This document shows positions 39,201-52,100 of a stretch of 64,000 nt of DNA, piece by piece. Under the pieces are notes generated by a model. That model ran no database searches, was not told the DNA's origin, and worked only from the letters and a program-made list of their open reading frames with translations. The DNA lies in the NCBI GenBank assembly GCA_037013685.1, contig CM072906.1, forward strand, positions 6,694,001 to 6,758,000, given 5' to 3'. The position numbers and the translations under genes are program-made. Position 1 is the first letter of the stretch; the number at the start of each line of letters is the position of its first letter. This stretch comes from Acridotheres tristis (Eukaryota > Chordata > Aves > Passeriformes > Sturnidae).

Positions 39201-41047
39201 ATCCCGAGCTGGAGGCGCAGGTGCTGAGCCTGGCCATCCGCTGCATCCACAGCGAGGAGGGCTGCCGCTGGAGCGGGCTCATCAAGCACCTCCAGGTATG
39301 ATCTGAGAGGATGGGGGCGGGGGGGAAGATTGTACCTTGTGGCCTTGCATCACCATCCTTGTGTCCCCCAGGCCCATCTCGGCACCTGTGGCTTCAACGT
39401 GATCCCCTGCCCCAACCGGTGCAGCGCCAAACTGAGCCGCCGTGACCTCCCCGAGCACGTCCAGCACGGCTGCCCCAAGCGCAGGGTCAAGTGCGAGTTC
39501 TGTGCCAGTGACTTCACTGGGGAGGCCTTCGAGGTGGGCACTGGTGGGGGGACGCAGCTGGCCAGGGTGCCATGGGGTGTAGCTGGGATGTGTGGGCACC
39601 CCACACTGCAGAGCACCATGGGGACACGGCCTGGGTATGGGGGTAGCAGGGACAGCCTTGGGGGGGATGTGGACATGTGGGCTCTGGGTCACTGTGCCCT
39701 CTGGCTGTGTGGGCACCGTGTGTCCCCATCCCTGTCAGGGCTGGCTGGTGAGGGCAGCCAGAGGGTGATGACACTGTTGTGGTCCCCAGGGCCACCAGGG
39801 CACGTGTCCCCAGGAGAGTGTGTACTGTGAGAACAAGTGTGGGGCCCGCATGATGCGGCGCCTGCTGTCCCAGCACGCCCTGTCCGAGTGCCCCAAGCGC
39901 ACCCAGCCCTGCACCTACTGCTCCAAGGAGTTCGTCTTTGACACCATCCAGGTGAGATGGAGCCCATGAGAACTCTCACCCTGCCAGCTCCCAGCCCCAG
40001 CTGACAGCCCTCTCTCCCTCCCCAGAACCACCAGTACCAGTGTCCCCGGTACCCTGTGCCATGCCCCAACCAGTGTGGGACACCCAGCATCGCCCGGGAG
40101 GATGTGCCCACCCACCTCAAGGAGAGCTGCAGCACTGCCATGCTGCTGTGCCCCTTCAAGGAAGCTGGCTGCAAGCACCGGGTGAGTGTTGTCCTTGTGA
40201 CCAGCCTGCCCTGGCATCCGTGGGCATGGGATGGTGTCCCTACCATGTCACACCTGTGCCCCACAACACCCCCACACCGCTCCTGCCCTGACGTCATCCT
40301 GCTCCAGTACCCCCATGCTCCAGCGACATCTCCACGTTATCCCCACGGTGCCTTCTCTCCTGTCCCCATGCTGTCCCTGGAACTCTCTTGCTGATGTTCC
40401 TGTTGTCCCCACAGTGCCCCAAGCTGGCCATGGGCCGGCACCTGGAGGAGAGCACCAAGACCCACCTGGGCATGGTGTGTGCCCTGGTGAGCCGGCAGCG
40501 GCAGGAGATCCTGGAGCTGCGTCGGGACGTGGAGGAGCTGTCGGTGAGCAGCGACGGGATCCTCATCTGGAAAATCGCCGACTATGCCCGCAAGCTGCAG
40601 GAGGCCAAAGCCCGCAGCAACTACGAGTTCTTCAGCCCCCCGTTCTACACCCACAAGTACGGCTACAAGCTCCAGGTGTCGGCTTTCCTCAATGGCAATG
40701 GCAGCGGGGAGAGCAGCCACCTCTCCGTCTACATCCGCGTGCTGCCGGGCGAGTACGACAACCTGCTGGAGTGGCCCTTCTCCTACCGTGTCACCTTCTC
40801 CTTGCTGGACCAGAGTGACCCCTCGCTCTCCAAGCCCCAGCACATCACTGAGACCTTCCACCCCGACCCCAACTGGAAAAATTTCCAGAAGCCGGGAGCC
40901 TCGCGCAGCTCCCTGGATGAGAGCACCCTGGGTTTCGGCTACCCCAAGTTCATCTCCCACGAGGACATCAGGAAACGGAACTACGTGCGGGACAACGCCA
41001 TCTTCATCAAAGCCTCGGTGGAGATCCCCCAGAAGATCCTGGCCTGA
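35929..41047 (+). CDS. TRAF4: TRAF4, RING/TRAF-domain adaptor
   Basis: Seven exons: 35929-36071, 38831-38882, 39191-39295, 39372-39533, 39790-39951, 40026-40181, 40415-41047 (TGA). They join to 470 aa, the human length. TRAF4 is an adaptor and E3 ligase acting in TGF-beta/Smad signalling, cell polarity and tight junctions. In order: RING finger (CPLCGKPM, CGHRFCDTC; about 18-58), TRAF-type zinc fingers (about 100-260; exons 4 and 5 are both 162 nt and each carries about one repeat), a short coiled coil (RQRQEILELRRDVEELS) and the C-terminal MATH/TRAF-C domain (IWKIADYARKLQEAK to NYVRDNAIF). Intron 1 is 2.76 kb; the others are short. Confidence 0.97.
36230..36550. repeat. GC-rich tandem repeats in TRAF4 intron 1
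   Basis: Repeated phrases such as GGTGCGGGGTGCCC and CCGGGAAAAG at about 25-35 bp spacing just after exon 1. They open long Gly/Arg/Pro frames that are not genes. Confidence 0.7.
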
Positions 41048-41451
41048 GCCCCGGAGGGGGCCGGGATGTGACCGGGGCACCCGCCCAGGGGTGCCCCAGG
41101 TGGTGCTGAGCCCCTGCAGCCGCTGTCCCTGCCTTGGGGACGCTGCCGGGGCACCGTGGTGGCTCTCAGGACAGGCAGGGATGGGGCTGCTCCCACACCC
41201 CTCCTGGGGCTGGCACTGTCCGGCAGCCCCAGCTGTCCCCTGGGGCAGCCCCTTCTCAGGTGCCCGGGGGTGCCGGGGGGCTGGGCCCCCTAAGCCCCTC
41301 CCCGAGGTGCCCAGCAGCCCCCGCCAGCCTCGCTGGGGACCCTGCAGGACCCCACTGCCCAGAGCCATACTTTGTAAACTGGTGCTCCCCAGGTTGTTAT
41401 TTATTACCCCGGGCTGGGGCTGCTGCCCCCTCCCCACATCTTTTTCTTTTC

Positions 41452-41457
41452 AATAAA
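41452..41457 (+). terminator. TRAF4: TRAF4 poly(A) signal
   Basis: AATAAA about 405 bases after the TRAF4 stop, followed by T-rich sequence. Confidence 0.85.
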
Positions 41458-42119
41458 CTTTTCTTGTATTTATTACGGCCGCCTGAACCTCCTTCCTCAG
41501 CCTGAACCTCCTTCCTCTGGGACCGGGGGATGCCCCTGGGTGCGGCTGTGGGTACTGGAAACAGAGCCGGGACTGGGCTGGGGGGCACGGAGAGGGGTAA
41601 TCCCTGACCCACATCCCGGCAGCAGACGGGCTCAGATGGAGCCGGTTAATTCGGTAATCACCGGCAGCAGTGGGATGTGCCGGGCTGGGGGGGTCGCCAA
41701 CCCCGAGGGGCTGTTTCCCTACAGGCCCCCGCCTCTGTTCCATCAGTCCTCATTAGCGCTGGGCTAATTAACGCCCTGGGGGAGGGCGGCATCCAGAGCA
41801 AACGGGGGGTGGGCGATGGTGGGGGGCACTAGGGCAGACTGAGAGGGGGTCGGGCTGGATCAGGCCCCCGGTCCGTTTGTCTGACCCCCCCGGTCACCCC
41901 GGCAGCAATGGGGGGGGTGGGTCATTGTCTCTGCAGGATAATCCCACAATTGCATTAGTGCTGCTCCGGTTTAATGTAATTAGCCCCTAATTAGCTGCAC
42001 CCTGCGGCCCTGGCTGGGCTGGGGGAGCAGCACTGCCGGGGGTGTCCCCATACCCCGTTTTCCCTCCCAGCAATGTCCCCCTGAGCAGGTCCCAGCCCGG
42101 TGTGGCAGCCCCTGGGGCC

Positions 42120-42545
42120 CTGGCAATGTCCCTGTCCTTGCTGGTACCCAGTGCCAGCCTGTACCAGTGCCCAGTTCCTGCCCAAACTGGTGCCCAGTAT
42201 GGGCCCACAGCACTGCCCAGTGCCAGCCTGTACCAGTGCCCAGTGCCATTCCTGCAGTGGAGCGAAATGCTGGTGACCCATACAAGCCCATAATGGTGCC
42301 CAGTGCCAGCCCAAGCTGCTGCCCAGTGCCAGACTGTACTGGTGCCGGTGCCTGCCCAAACTGGCGACTATTACCAGGCTATTGCCAGCCCATACTGGTG
42401 CCCAGTATCAGCCTGTACTGGTGCCCAGTGCCCCCCGTGTGCTAATGTCCAGTGCCAGCCCACGCTGGTGACCCGTGCTGGCAGCAGTGGTGCCCGGTTC
42501 CAGCCCATCCCGGTGCCCGGTTCCAGCCCATCCCGGTGTCCCCGT
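42120..42545. repeat. Minisatellite downstream of TRAF4
   Basis: About fifteen diverged copies of a phrase near TGGTGCCCAGTGCCAGCC, alternately CTGTACC or CCATACT, with a unit of 20-35 bp. The frames with repeated Pro/Val/Cys are by-products. Confidence 0.85.
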
Positions 42546-42611
42546 GTCCCCCTCCCCGCCCGGTGCTCGGCTCGGTGGCGCCGCCGCGTGGGGACCGAGG
42601 GCAGGGGAAGG

Positions 42612-43180
42612 TGTTAATAGACATTTATAACCTTATAATATATATTAATGAATAATAATTATAATAATAATTTCTACTATTCTAATCATTATAATTATTG
42701 CATTAACAAATTGTTATAATTTGTATTAAATATGCACTTTATTCTTACACATTTATGCTTATTTTTTTATTTTATAGTTAATATATACATTATATATAAT
42801 ACTTTAAAATATTTTACATTTAATATATTATTTACTATAATATATATTTATTATATATATCAAAAATATATATTAGTATATTTATATTATTGTATCAAAT
42901 TTCATATATCAATATAATTGCATTACATAATATTTTAGCATTTTTATTACATAATTTTATATTATAGAAATTTTATATTTTATATTTACACATCTTCCGT
43001 ACTTCATATTTATCATGCGTTTAATTTATATTTAATAGCTGTTTATAATTTTTATCCATATTTTATATTTTATATTTTATATTTTATATTTTATATTTTA
43101 TATTTTATATTATTTTATATTTATTTATTACGTACATTTTATTTCTATATTTTTATTTGTGTGTATATATACACACTCCC
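42612..43180. repeat. Very AT-rich low-complexity block
   Basis: About 570 bp almost entirely of A and T, with abrupt edges: GC-rich minisatellite on the left, ordinary sequence on the right. It includes about seven ATATTTT units (43058-43110) and an 18-bp palindrome, GTGTGTATATATACACAC (43159-43176). Confidence 0.95.
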
Positions 43181-46100
43181 CATACACACACAGAGTACAG
43201 GGAGAGCTCTGTCCCTCTGACCAGGCCACACACAGGGCGTTGGCAACCCTTTGTTCCAACCAGTTTAAAAGAAATCAAATGAAATCAAAATCCATATATA
43301 ATTTATAAACTAAAAGTGGGAATCTCTGCTGGAGGAAGCCTGGCAGCAGCTCCTGGATGAGCTCAGGGAAGCAAAGGAAGAGGAAAAAAAACCCTGGGAG
43401 CTTGGAGGCAACTCCCGACTCTGCTTTCCCTGCTTGGGTTGATTTTCCCCCTTTTCCTGCCCCTTTCCAGCCCTGTTTATGGGATGTGTTGTGGATGCTG
43501 CGCTCCAGCTCCGTTTACCTGGCACATTTATCTGGAAATGTCAGCCGGATCTTGGAGCACCTCTTAACCTTCAGCGATTCCCTGCCAGGGCTGGGGCTGC
43601 AGAGGAGCAGGAGGGGGGAGATGCTCTCAATGCTCACGGAGGAGAGGGAGACAATTCGATTTTTCCTACTAAATTTAGCCTCAAATATCAAGTTTAAAAA
43701 TAAACTTCCTGGCAACTTGTTGGTTTGAGGGTTTGTGCTGGCAACTCACTCCCTGCTCCTTTGTTCCAACATTGCTGGGACATGGAAGGAACTTTCAGAA
43801 GATGCTCAGGAGAGGAAAATCTTATTAAATACCCAAAAAATCGAGGGAGACTCCACCTGGAAGGCACTTTGCCTGTGTAAGACCCCCACCAGAGTGGAGA
43901 TTCCCTAAATAAGCCCCAAATCTTTTTAATCTCTGGGATTGTAGACGGGGAGGATTTTTGGCAAAATCATTTCATCTGCTCAACACCATAGAGCCCTGAC
44001 TTGAGCTGATTCTTGATGCAATGAATATTGATACTGTATAGGGAGAAAAATGTGAGAAAAATTTGCTTTGCACATCCTTTATTAAAGACTCATCTGGGCC
44101 CCTTCCCTCCCCATTTGTCCCCAGAATTGTGAGGGCTTTGAGGGCAGTGAAAGTTGACAGGATTTCACAGCAGCTTTTTGGTGCAATTTCACTTCACTGT
44201 TGGTACATCTCTCAGGCTTGTAACCACCCCAGCAGAATCAACAACCTGTACCCAATTGCTTTGAAATTAACTTAAACTAAGCAGATAAAACACTCCAGTA
44301 ATTTTATCGCAATTTGGCTCTGGCTGAACATTGAAGAGCATCCGAAAGGCGGCTCTTGCTGGAGGGTGTCCAACGTGTGCTCCTGCAGCAGCTGAGCACA
44401 ATGTGCCCCTTTCCTTTGGCTCCTCCACCCTCTGGACCCTCCAGGACCTCACATGGAGCAGGATTTTTTTCAGCTCCGAATTTTTGCAGCATCCCCAGTG
44501 TTGCTCCTCTCCAAACATCACAGAGCTGCTGGAGTTTGCAGAGAACATCTGGGTGTTGCCTACCTTGGGTCAAAATCTTTGGAAGAAAAACCTATTTGGC
44601 CCCAAAGGAGAAGTTTTAAAGTGTGGGATTTTACTCAAAGCCCTCAGCTTAGCTGTGGCTGCAGGTGATTTCTCGGTGGAGGCAGCAGCTGCTCACACCA
44701 GGTCCCTGCTGGATCTTTTTCCACCAGATCCTTGCTCCAGGTCCAACTGGCTGCAGACATGATGAGAAAGTCTCCTGAAATCTCCTTGCAGAAGAGATTG
44801 CTCCTGTTGGAGGGATGGGTGGATGAAGAAAGAAGATACCAAAGAAGCTTCGAGTCAAAGGAGAGGATCCTGAAGCTCTGATGGATGGAGTGGCTGTTGT
44901 TGGAATTTCCGGATGCTGGAGAGGGATGCAGTGGTGCCTGTGGGCAAACAGCTCTTCCTGCCTAAGCTCAGCCAGGCTTAGCTGCCTGGTTTAGCCCAAA
45001 TTCCAGGAAAACCATGTGGGAACCAAATGTCCATAGCTTTTGGGGAACAATGGGAACAGTAGGAAAGAGGGATTTTGACACTCATGTTTGCAGTGAGCAC
45101 AGGAGATGGGGTTGGAGTTTTGTCCCGAGAGATGGAAGCAAAGATTAAATGAGATGTACAATCCTGGGACAGGGGAGAAAACCCTGTCAGGTCCCATCTT
45201 CTGGAAGGTGACCACAAATGTTACAAATTCCCTTTAAAATTTTGGCAGGACTCAACCCCCCTCCTCAGCTCCTATTTTTAACCATTATTTCAGCACCCGT
45301 CTGAGATTCTTTGTTTTCCCAAACCTTCCATCTTATTGGAGCAGCAGCCAGATTCTGCCTGATACATTCCCATCCCAGAAACCCATGGAGACCCTTCCCC
45401 AAAATCCCTCTGGGACAACCCAAGCCCCACACACTCACACTGCATAAAACCAGCAGAAGGGGCAAAGGGACCAGGTCTCTTTTTTTTATTTTTCCTGTGG
45501 ACAAAATAATAATAATAAAGAAAATTCTAATTGGTACCCGTAGCACAGAAGCAGCAGCCTTTATAATCAGTCTTGTGGTTTAATGAAATACAGCAGCAAT
45601 TCCCAGTTCCCTCCCCAGTGATCCCCAGTGAACAGCCCTGTTTGGTTTCCACGGGAGCAGCCGAGGCCCCCGGAGACATCTGACATGGAAAGCTTAAAGG
45701 AAACTCACCAGTGTCTTTTATGGAATGTTCACTTTGGGCTGTAACAAACTGGGCTTGTGGCTGAACAGCTGCAAAGCTTCTGCTCCAAACACAGGACACA
45801 GATTCCCTGTGGAAGGATTCACACCACATTCCTGTTTATCCTTCCCAGGATCTTCCTAATGTCCACCTCGAGATTCTGAAGTGGTGTGGGGATGGGGAGG
45901 ATGCTGCTGAGGGAGGGGGGGAGCTCAGGAAACAACTGAGCTTCACTCATTCCTCAAGGAGCAGAGCAGGCACCCAAGATCCGGCAGGGAGCAGAGCCTT
46001 GTGCTGGAGTCAGGAGTGGGGAAAGCACAGACCCATGGATGGACTGAAATGCAAGAGGAGTAGCAGTGGGAGCCCCAAAGGTTGGTGACCACCCACAAAA

Positions 46101-46786
46101 GGATCCTGGGAGAGCCCAGGGGGAAGGAACAGTCCTGGCCTTTTGGTTCAAATCAATTCTGCACCAGGCAGAAAAAAACCACAGGAGGTTTTTCCACATT
46201 TCAAGGAGAGCAGGGCACAGCTCCAACCACACAAAGCACCACAGGGCTCTTCCCTTCCTCCCTCTGGTGACAGAGCCACAGCCAGACCCCCACCCTGGGC
46301 ACCTACACCAACCTTTGCTCCCAACATCCCACCTGGGAATGAGGCAGGACAGTGTTTCTCTTTAGGGGTGAGCAGGGAAGGATGGAGAGCCCATCACAAC
46401 AGGGCCGCTGCAGAGGTGAAAAGGGTTGGTTCAAAGAAAAATCTCACTCCCAGACCAAAAGGAAAGGTTTCAGTATATTTTAATAGTAAAATGATTCTTA
46501 TTTTTTCAAGCAATGTCCCACCTGGATGAGTCTCAGCAGGATTTTTGCTTCCCGGTCCTGCTGTACCGGGGCAAAGCCTCGGAGGTCGTGGCTGTACCTG
46601 TGCAGAACAGTCCCCAAAAACTCACAGCGTGCTGCCAACACCACCAAACACCTCCCAGGCAACCACCACCACAGCACAGGACTCTGCTCAGGCTCTCAGG
46701 AGAAGAGCAGGAGTTAAAAATTAGCTTTTAGTAACAGTCTGGGTTAAGATTTGGAGCAGGCTAAGGAACAGAGGAGAGGCCAAGGT
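43181..46786. other. TRAF4-FAM222B tail-to-tail intergenic region
   Basis: About 3.6 kb without a supported gene. Open frames such as 43357-43728 lack homology I can recognise. An (AAT)n run lies near 45505-45518. A minus-strand AATAAA-type motif near 45485 could serve a longer FAM222B 3' UTR. Confidence 0.4.
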
Positions 46787-49129
46787 TTTATTTAGTAAAA
46801 AGGAACAGACTCAGGTAGCAGAACACCTTACAGTGACTGACTGGGCAGGGAGGGGTGAGGTCAGAGCACAGCCCTCGCTGGGGTTGGGTTTGGGATGGGG
46901 AAGACGATGGGGTGACTGTAGGGGAAGCAGCTTCAGACTCGAACTCTGGCTCCAACAGAATGGATTCAGAAAAATATTGCATGAAAAGCCTCAGGATTTT
47001 CTTTCTTTCATAGATGTATATTTACCAGTTTTCACAAAGACTGCAGGAATACGATTATAAACAATAAATTAGGACTTCATGTTGCTATCATTTGGCATAA
47101 CACAATCAGGCAATTTTTCCTTTTTTTAAATATAAGGCAACACAAGCCAACACATAATTTAATCTGTCTTTAGTCAAATTGCTTAACTTTGCTCAGGAGT
47201 TACCACTAAAGAACGGGTTATAGTACACTTAAAAGAATTTAAATAATGACATGATATAAGTGTACTAACTTACGCAAGGAGTCAGAAACGTACTCTGCTA
47301 AGCTTTGAAACCTAAATATTTGTTACAGCCCAGGACTACACATTCTAAATTAAAAAAATACAAATAAATGTTTTCTAATTTTCCCATTTACGAAAAACTT
47401 TTAAGAATCTCTAGCCAACTATGACGTCACTTCAAAACTTTTTTTTTTAAATTTTTTTTTGTTTTTTTTAAATTTTGTATGATGTCTTTAAGATTTTTTT
47501 AAACCATGCTCGTTAAGGAAAGTTCAAGGAGCAAATACTTAAGGCTTTGTTTTTCCAAGGGCTGTGAGGGAGGCCAGTGGATGGCAGAGGCCAGTGGGTT
47601 CACCCATACACAATGCTACTCAAACCCACACTACCAGGCGACATTCATACAGAAATATTACACTTAAAAGTTACAGTGTAGAGCAATATTTTTTAGCCAG
47701 TGTACATAGAAAGAATCAATGCATTTATTTTTTTAAATTTTTCTTCTTTTTTTTTTTTTTTTTTAATTTCCAAACTTGATTGTGATCATTATGTTCAAGT
47801 ATTAGTCTCGTTAACAGAGATGAGGAATTTTCTACTTACAATAAATTCGGCTGTTAGAAAGGAAAGGGATGTTTTGGTACACTGAGGAGAACAAGATGCT
47901 GAGGTTACCCAGTAGTTAGTGTCCTACAGTCACTGACTCAACTGGCTGCTGGAAGTGACGTGGGGAAGGAACACAAGGAGTTAGGCACCGAGACCCTGGG
48001 AAAAAGGGATGTTATAAATAGCTTCACTAATTCCCAGGGAGAAGAATTGTTCCATTAAATCCGCTGGGGTGTTTTGATGGAGAGGAACAGGGGACTGTCA
48101 ATCCCACAGTGGCTTGTGAGAGGAGCTTTGATTCAGACCAACCAGCTCCCATCCCACAGTAGGACTGCGCTCACTGCACTGGGGATGGGCTGAGCTGCAT
48201 CTCCTCACCCTGACAGTTATTTCAGCTTCCAGAGAAGTGGCTGAACCCTTTTTGGAGTCGTGAGTGGGTCTGGATTCCCTTCACATGAGGCTGGCCAGAC
48301 TCCTAGCAGCGAGGGATTCAGACAACGTGAGCTTTGAGGCTGATGGAAGGGCAGTGGGGAGAGGGAGCACGAAGAAAGGCAGCTCGCTGTGGCTGCCTTC
48401 ATCCCAAACCCGCTGTTCCCCTCCTCCATACCCTGTCCAGAAAACAGAAAGTGTCAGAAAAATCTGCCAGAGACTTTTGACTTTGGACAAAGTCTAAATG
48501 ATAAACGTGGGCAAGAAACAGCTGAAAAGCTTTTCCCTCTATTAAAGCCTAAATACATACCCCTAGCTGGCTCTTTCCAAACGTAGGCTCTTTTTCAATT
48601 ACACAGGCCTCTAGACAGTGCAAATGGTCAATGTTTAATGCATTAATGAAATGGGCTTTCGAGTTGAAAATAAGCCCTACTCCCTGACAAAATTCTGTTG
48701 CTCTTAATCTTGTGAGGAAATTGAGATGGAAATGGAAGCAGCTACGCTACCTCGCTCTCGCCGGGGCTGGAGAACAGATGCGGCTGCGAAACCCTGCAGC
48801 AACTCAACCTCAGTCCAGCGAGGAGCTGCTCAGCAGAAGGCCAAAAAAAAAAAAAAAAGCTGCACAAAGGGGGACTCTGCGGCGAGGAAACAGCTGTGGA
48901 GTGAAGTAGTGTAATGAAATTCTTTGACACAAAAGGCATGTTGAATATTTGATGCATAAAGGAGAGAGATAACATGTAAGCAAAGCTCTTTAAATATACA
49001 GTATGTCTTCTTCCAAGGGGTACTATAATGATCACACAAGTTTGCAAGTTAAAAACGCCTTGCTTATTAATTAAAATTAAGACTAAAACCTCTAATTTTT
49101 TTTTTTTTGTCTGTGAAAGTGACTGCAGC
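46787..49129 (-). other. FAM222B: Probable FAM222B 3' UTR
   Basis: AT-rich non-coding sequence following the FAM222B stop, with T-rich and A-rich runs (for example near 47740 and 48842). A minus-strand AATAAA (plus TTTATT, 46787-46792) marks a plausible 3' end; another candidate lies near 47722. The true end is uncertain. Confidence 0.5.
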
Positions 49130-52100
49130 CTATCTATACCCTGGGTGTTGAATATGAAGATTTCGACTATCGGTTGGTTCAGGTGCTCGGTTCATGGGAG
49201 GCCGATGGACTTTTCCCAGCACGGCCATGCTCTGGTCTCGGAAGCAGGACTGCTGGAAGTCCCCACTTAGGTAATCCATGGTCTGCATCACATTATTCTG
49301 GCTGGATGGGCCAGCTCCAGCTCTGTAATGAGTTCCTCCTGCACAATCCAGCGGAGCTCCCGCTGGCTGTCCCCCGTGGAAAGGCATGGCGAGGTCCTGG
49401 GACCCAGAGCTGTCACTGTTGGGCGTGGGCAGAATGTTATTCCAGAGGGGCTGGAAATAGTGCCCATTGGTATATGGCAAAGGTCCCTGCAACCCGTTCA
49501 CAGGCGGAGAAGGCGTAGGCTTCTCGATGGGGGGCTTCAAGCTGAAGGACTGGCCCATGCACAGTTCTTGAGGATAGTTGGAGGTTTTGCCAGGGAAACT
49601 CTGCCCTGCAATCTCTCTCTGAGGGTGCTTCCCTGCGAGTCCAGCAGGCCCAGCAGCATCCCCACACATTTGCTGCAGATGTGCAAGCTGGTGCTGGTTC
49701 CACGCAACCGATTTGATTTCGTTCTGGTAGGCGGGTGGCACCCTGTTAATATTGACCATGGGCACATTAACAGAGGCAGGAGGAATAGCAGCAGCAGCAT
49801 GGTCGACAGGGTTTACTACACAGGAAGGCATGGGTGTAGGGACATTGTGAGTAGATACCCTGGTACTTGCATTGATAAGCAGGTTGCGACTTATAGGGCT
49901 GGGGTTTGCAATCTGTCCCTCACACACTGAGGTAGTGCTAATGCCAGCTCTGGCCTGGCAGAACTGGTTAATCTGGTGCACAATGCTGCTCAGGTCCGGT
50001 GGCTGGTTCTGCTGCAGGGTGGCAGCCATAGAGAGGGGAATGGTTGAGGTAGACACGGTCACATTCGGCGGCGCGTCTGCATCCGGCATCTTTCTGCCTC
50101 CATGTAAACCCGGCTGCAGCAGCGGATTCGGGGCGTGCTGCAGGGTCTGGTGTGCCATGGTCTGAGGGTGCTGCAAGCCCTGCGCCTGCTGCATGTTCTG
50201 CGGGTGCGGCAGCGCCTGCGGGATCCCCTGAGGGTGCGGTAAGCTGGGTGGCTGTGGAATACCCTGAGGGTGCTGCGGGATGCTCTGGGGGTGCGGCAAA
50301 GTCTGTGCATGCTGGAGAGCCTGCTGGCGAGCGAGCGCCTGCGGGTGGGATAAAGTGCTTGGTGCAACGTACGGCGTGGAGGGGGGGTTCATCATCGCCT
50401 CCGGCAGCAGGCGCGCCCGCGTCCCGTCAAAGTCCTTGATGATTCCTTTCGCTGGGGATTTCACTATGGCCAGCAGGCCCGTTTTCGTGGTGGCCTGAGA
50501 TGGGTAGGGGCTGTACCTCTGGCCCGAAGTATCGAGTCCGTTCACAGTACGGCGTATGTGTTTCCTCTGGGGAACCTTGACGCTGTTTGGAAAGATTTTT
50601 ATAGTCAGTGGATTGTTGGCGACCTTCTTAGCATAAGCATCCAATTCTGCTGGGGTAGGATACTGTGCAGATCTCATTTTCTGTGTAGTGTCCCCTGTGG
50701 AGAAAGGAAATTTGTCAGTTCTGGTAAGCAAGGGATCAACCCCAGGGCAAGACAGTCACACAACAAGGGTAGAAAATCTCCAAGGATTCAAGAGGCAAGA
50801 AAACTTCATCCTGCCAGACCAGCGGGTCATGAAGCAGATACCTCATTCCCTTTATTACCTGGTGACCAACACAAGCCCCAGTTCAGCTTAAGGCAAGAAC
50901 TGCCCAGGGGAGCAAAACAAAACCATGTTCTCATCAGAGTATGTTTGCAGTTGGACAAAAACAGGTAACGTGTTATAAACATCAAATTGTCTCCAGCTGA
51001 AATATTCCTCACAGCTTGCAGTGAGGTTTTTATTCTCTTAATTTAAGCTGCCTCCCCATAGCTCTTCAAACCATTCTTGGTATTTTTACCATGGAATACA
51101 AATTCAGAAAGATATGAATTAAACATGAAGCCCCTGTAATCCTGAGATGGGAACCATACTGTGGTGGTCTGACCCTGGCTGGGCACCAGGTGCCCCCAAA
51201 GCTGCTCTGTCACTCCCTTCCTCAGCAGGGCAGGGAAGAAAAAACACAGGGTCAGAAAAAGGAAGGGGAGATATCACTCACCAACTACTGTCATGGGCAA
51301 AACAGATTCGGGGAAATTAGTTTAATTTATTACCAATCCAATCAGAGTAGGGTAATGAGAAATAAAACCAAATCTTAAAAGCCCTTCCTTCTACCCCTCC
51401 CTTGTTCCCAGGCTCAACTTCACTCCTGACTTTCTCCACCTCCATAGCACAGGGAGATGGACACAGCTGCCTCACCGTGGGCTGCATGGGAATCTTTGCT
51501 CCAGTGCCTGGAGCACTTCTCCCCCTCCTTCTGCAGTGCCCTGGGGGTCTGTACAGAGCTCTTCCTCTCATATATTCTCACTCCTCTCTCCAGCTGCAGC
51601 TGTGCAGGTTTTTCCCCCTTCTTAAATCCATTGTTCCAGCAGAGTGTCTGCCCTGGAGCCAGCTGGCATTGGCTCCATCAGGAATGGGGGAAGTTTTAAA
51701 GCAGCTCCTGCATCCCCCCACTACCAAACCCTTGCCCTGCAAACCCAATCCACATCAAAGCTTCAGCTTAAGCCTCCATTTACACCCCACTCCTTTCCTA
51801 GGTGCTGACATCTGAAAGCACTTGGAAGTGTCTTTCTGTGCATTAGGAAGCTCTTGTCGGCCCAAGCTCAGCAAATGGAAGGAGGCTGATTATTTTATGG
51901 CCTGCAATTATTTCTTCAGATGACTTTTCAGGGTGGCACCCTGCTCAGGACGACAACCCCACATCACATGGCAAAATGATGTGATTACCTCGCAGGATTA
52001 AAAACATGCTGCTCCCCAGACAGAGACAAAAGGCTTCTGGAGACAGAGGTGTGGTTTCACTTCCTCTGATTTACCAGATACCTACCTGGCTCACAAGTCC

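Noticed and set aside
43357..43728. 123-aa plus-strand frame in the TRAF4-FAM222B gap
   Set aside because: No recognisable domain, no supporting exons, isolated in intergenic DNA.
49174..50498. Several plus-strand frames over the FAM222B large exon
   Set aside because: Antisense shadows of the real 521-codon reading frame.
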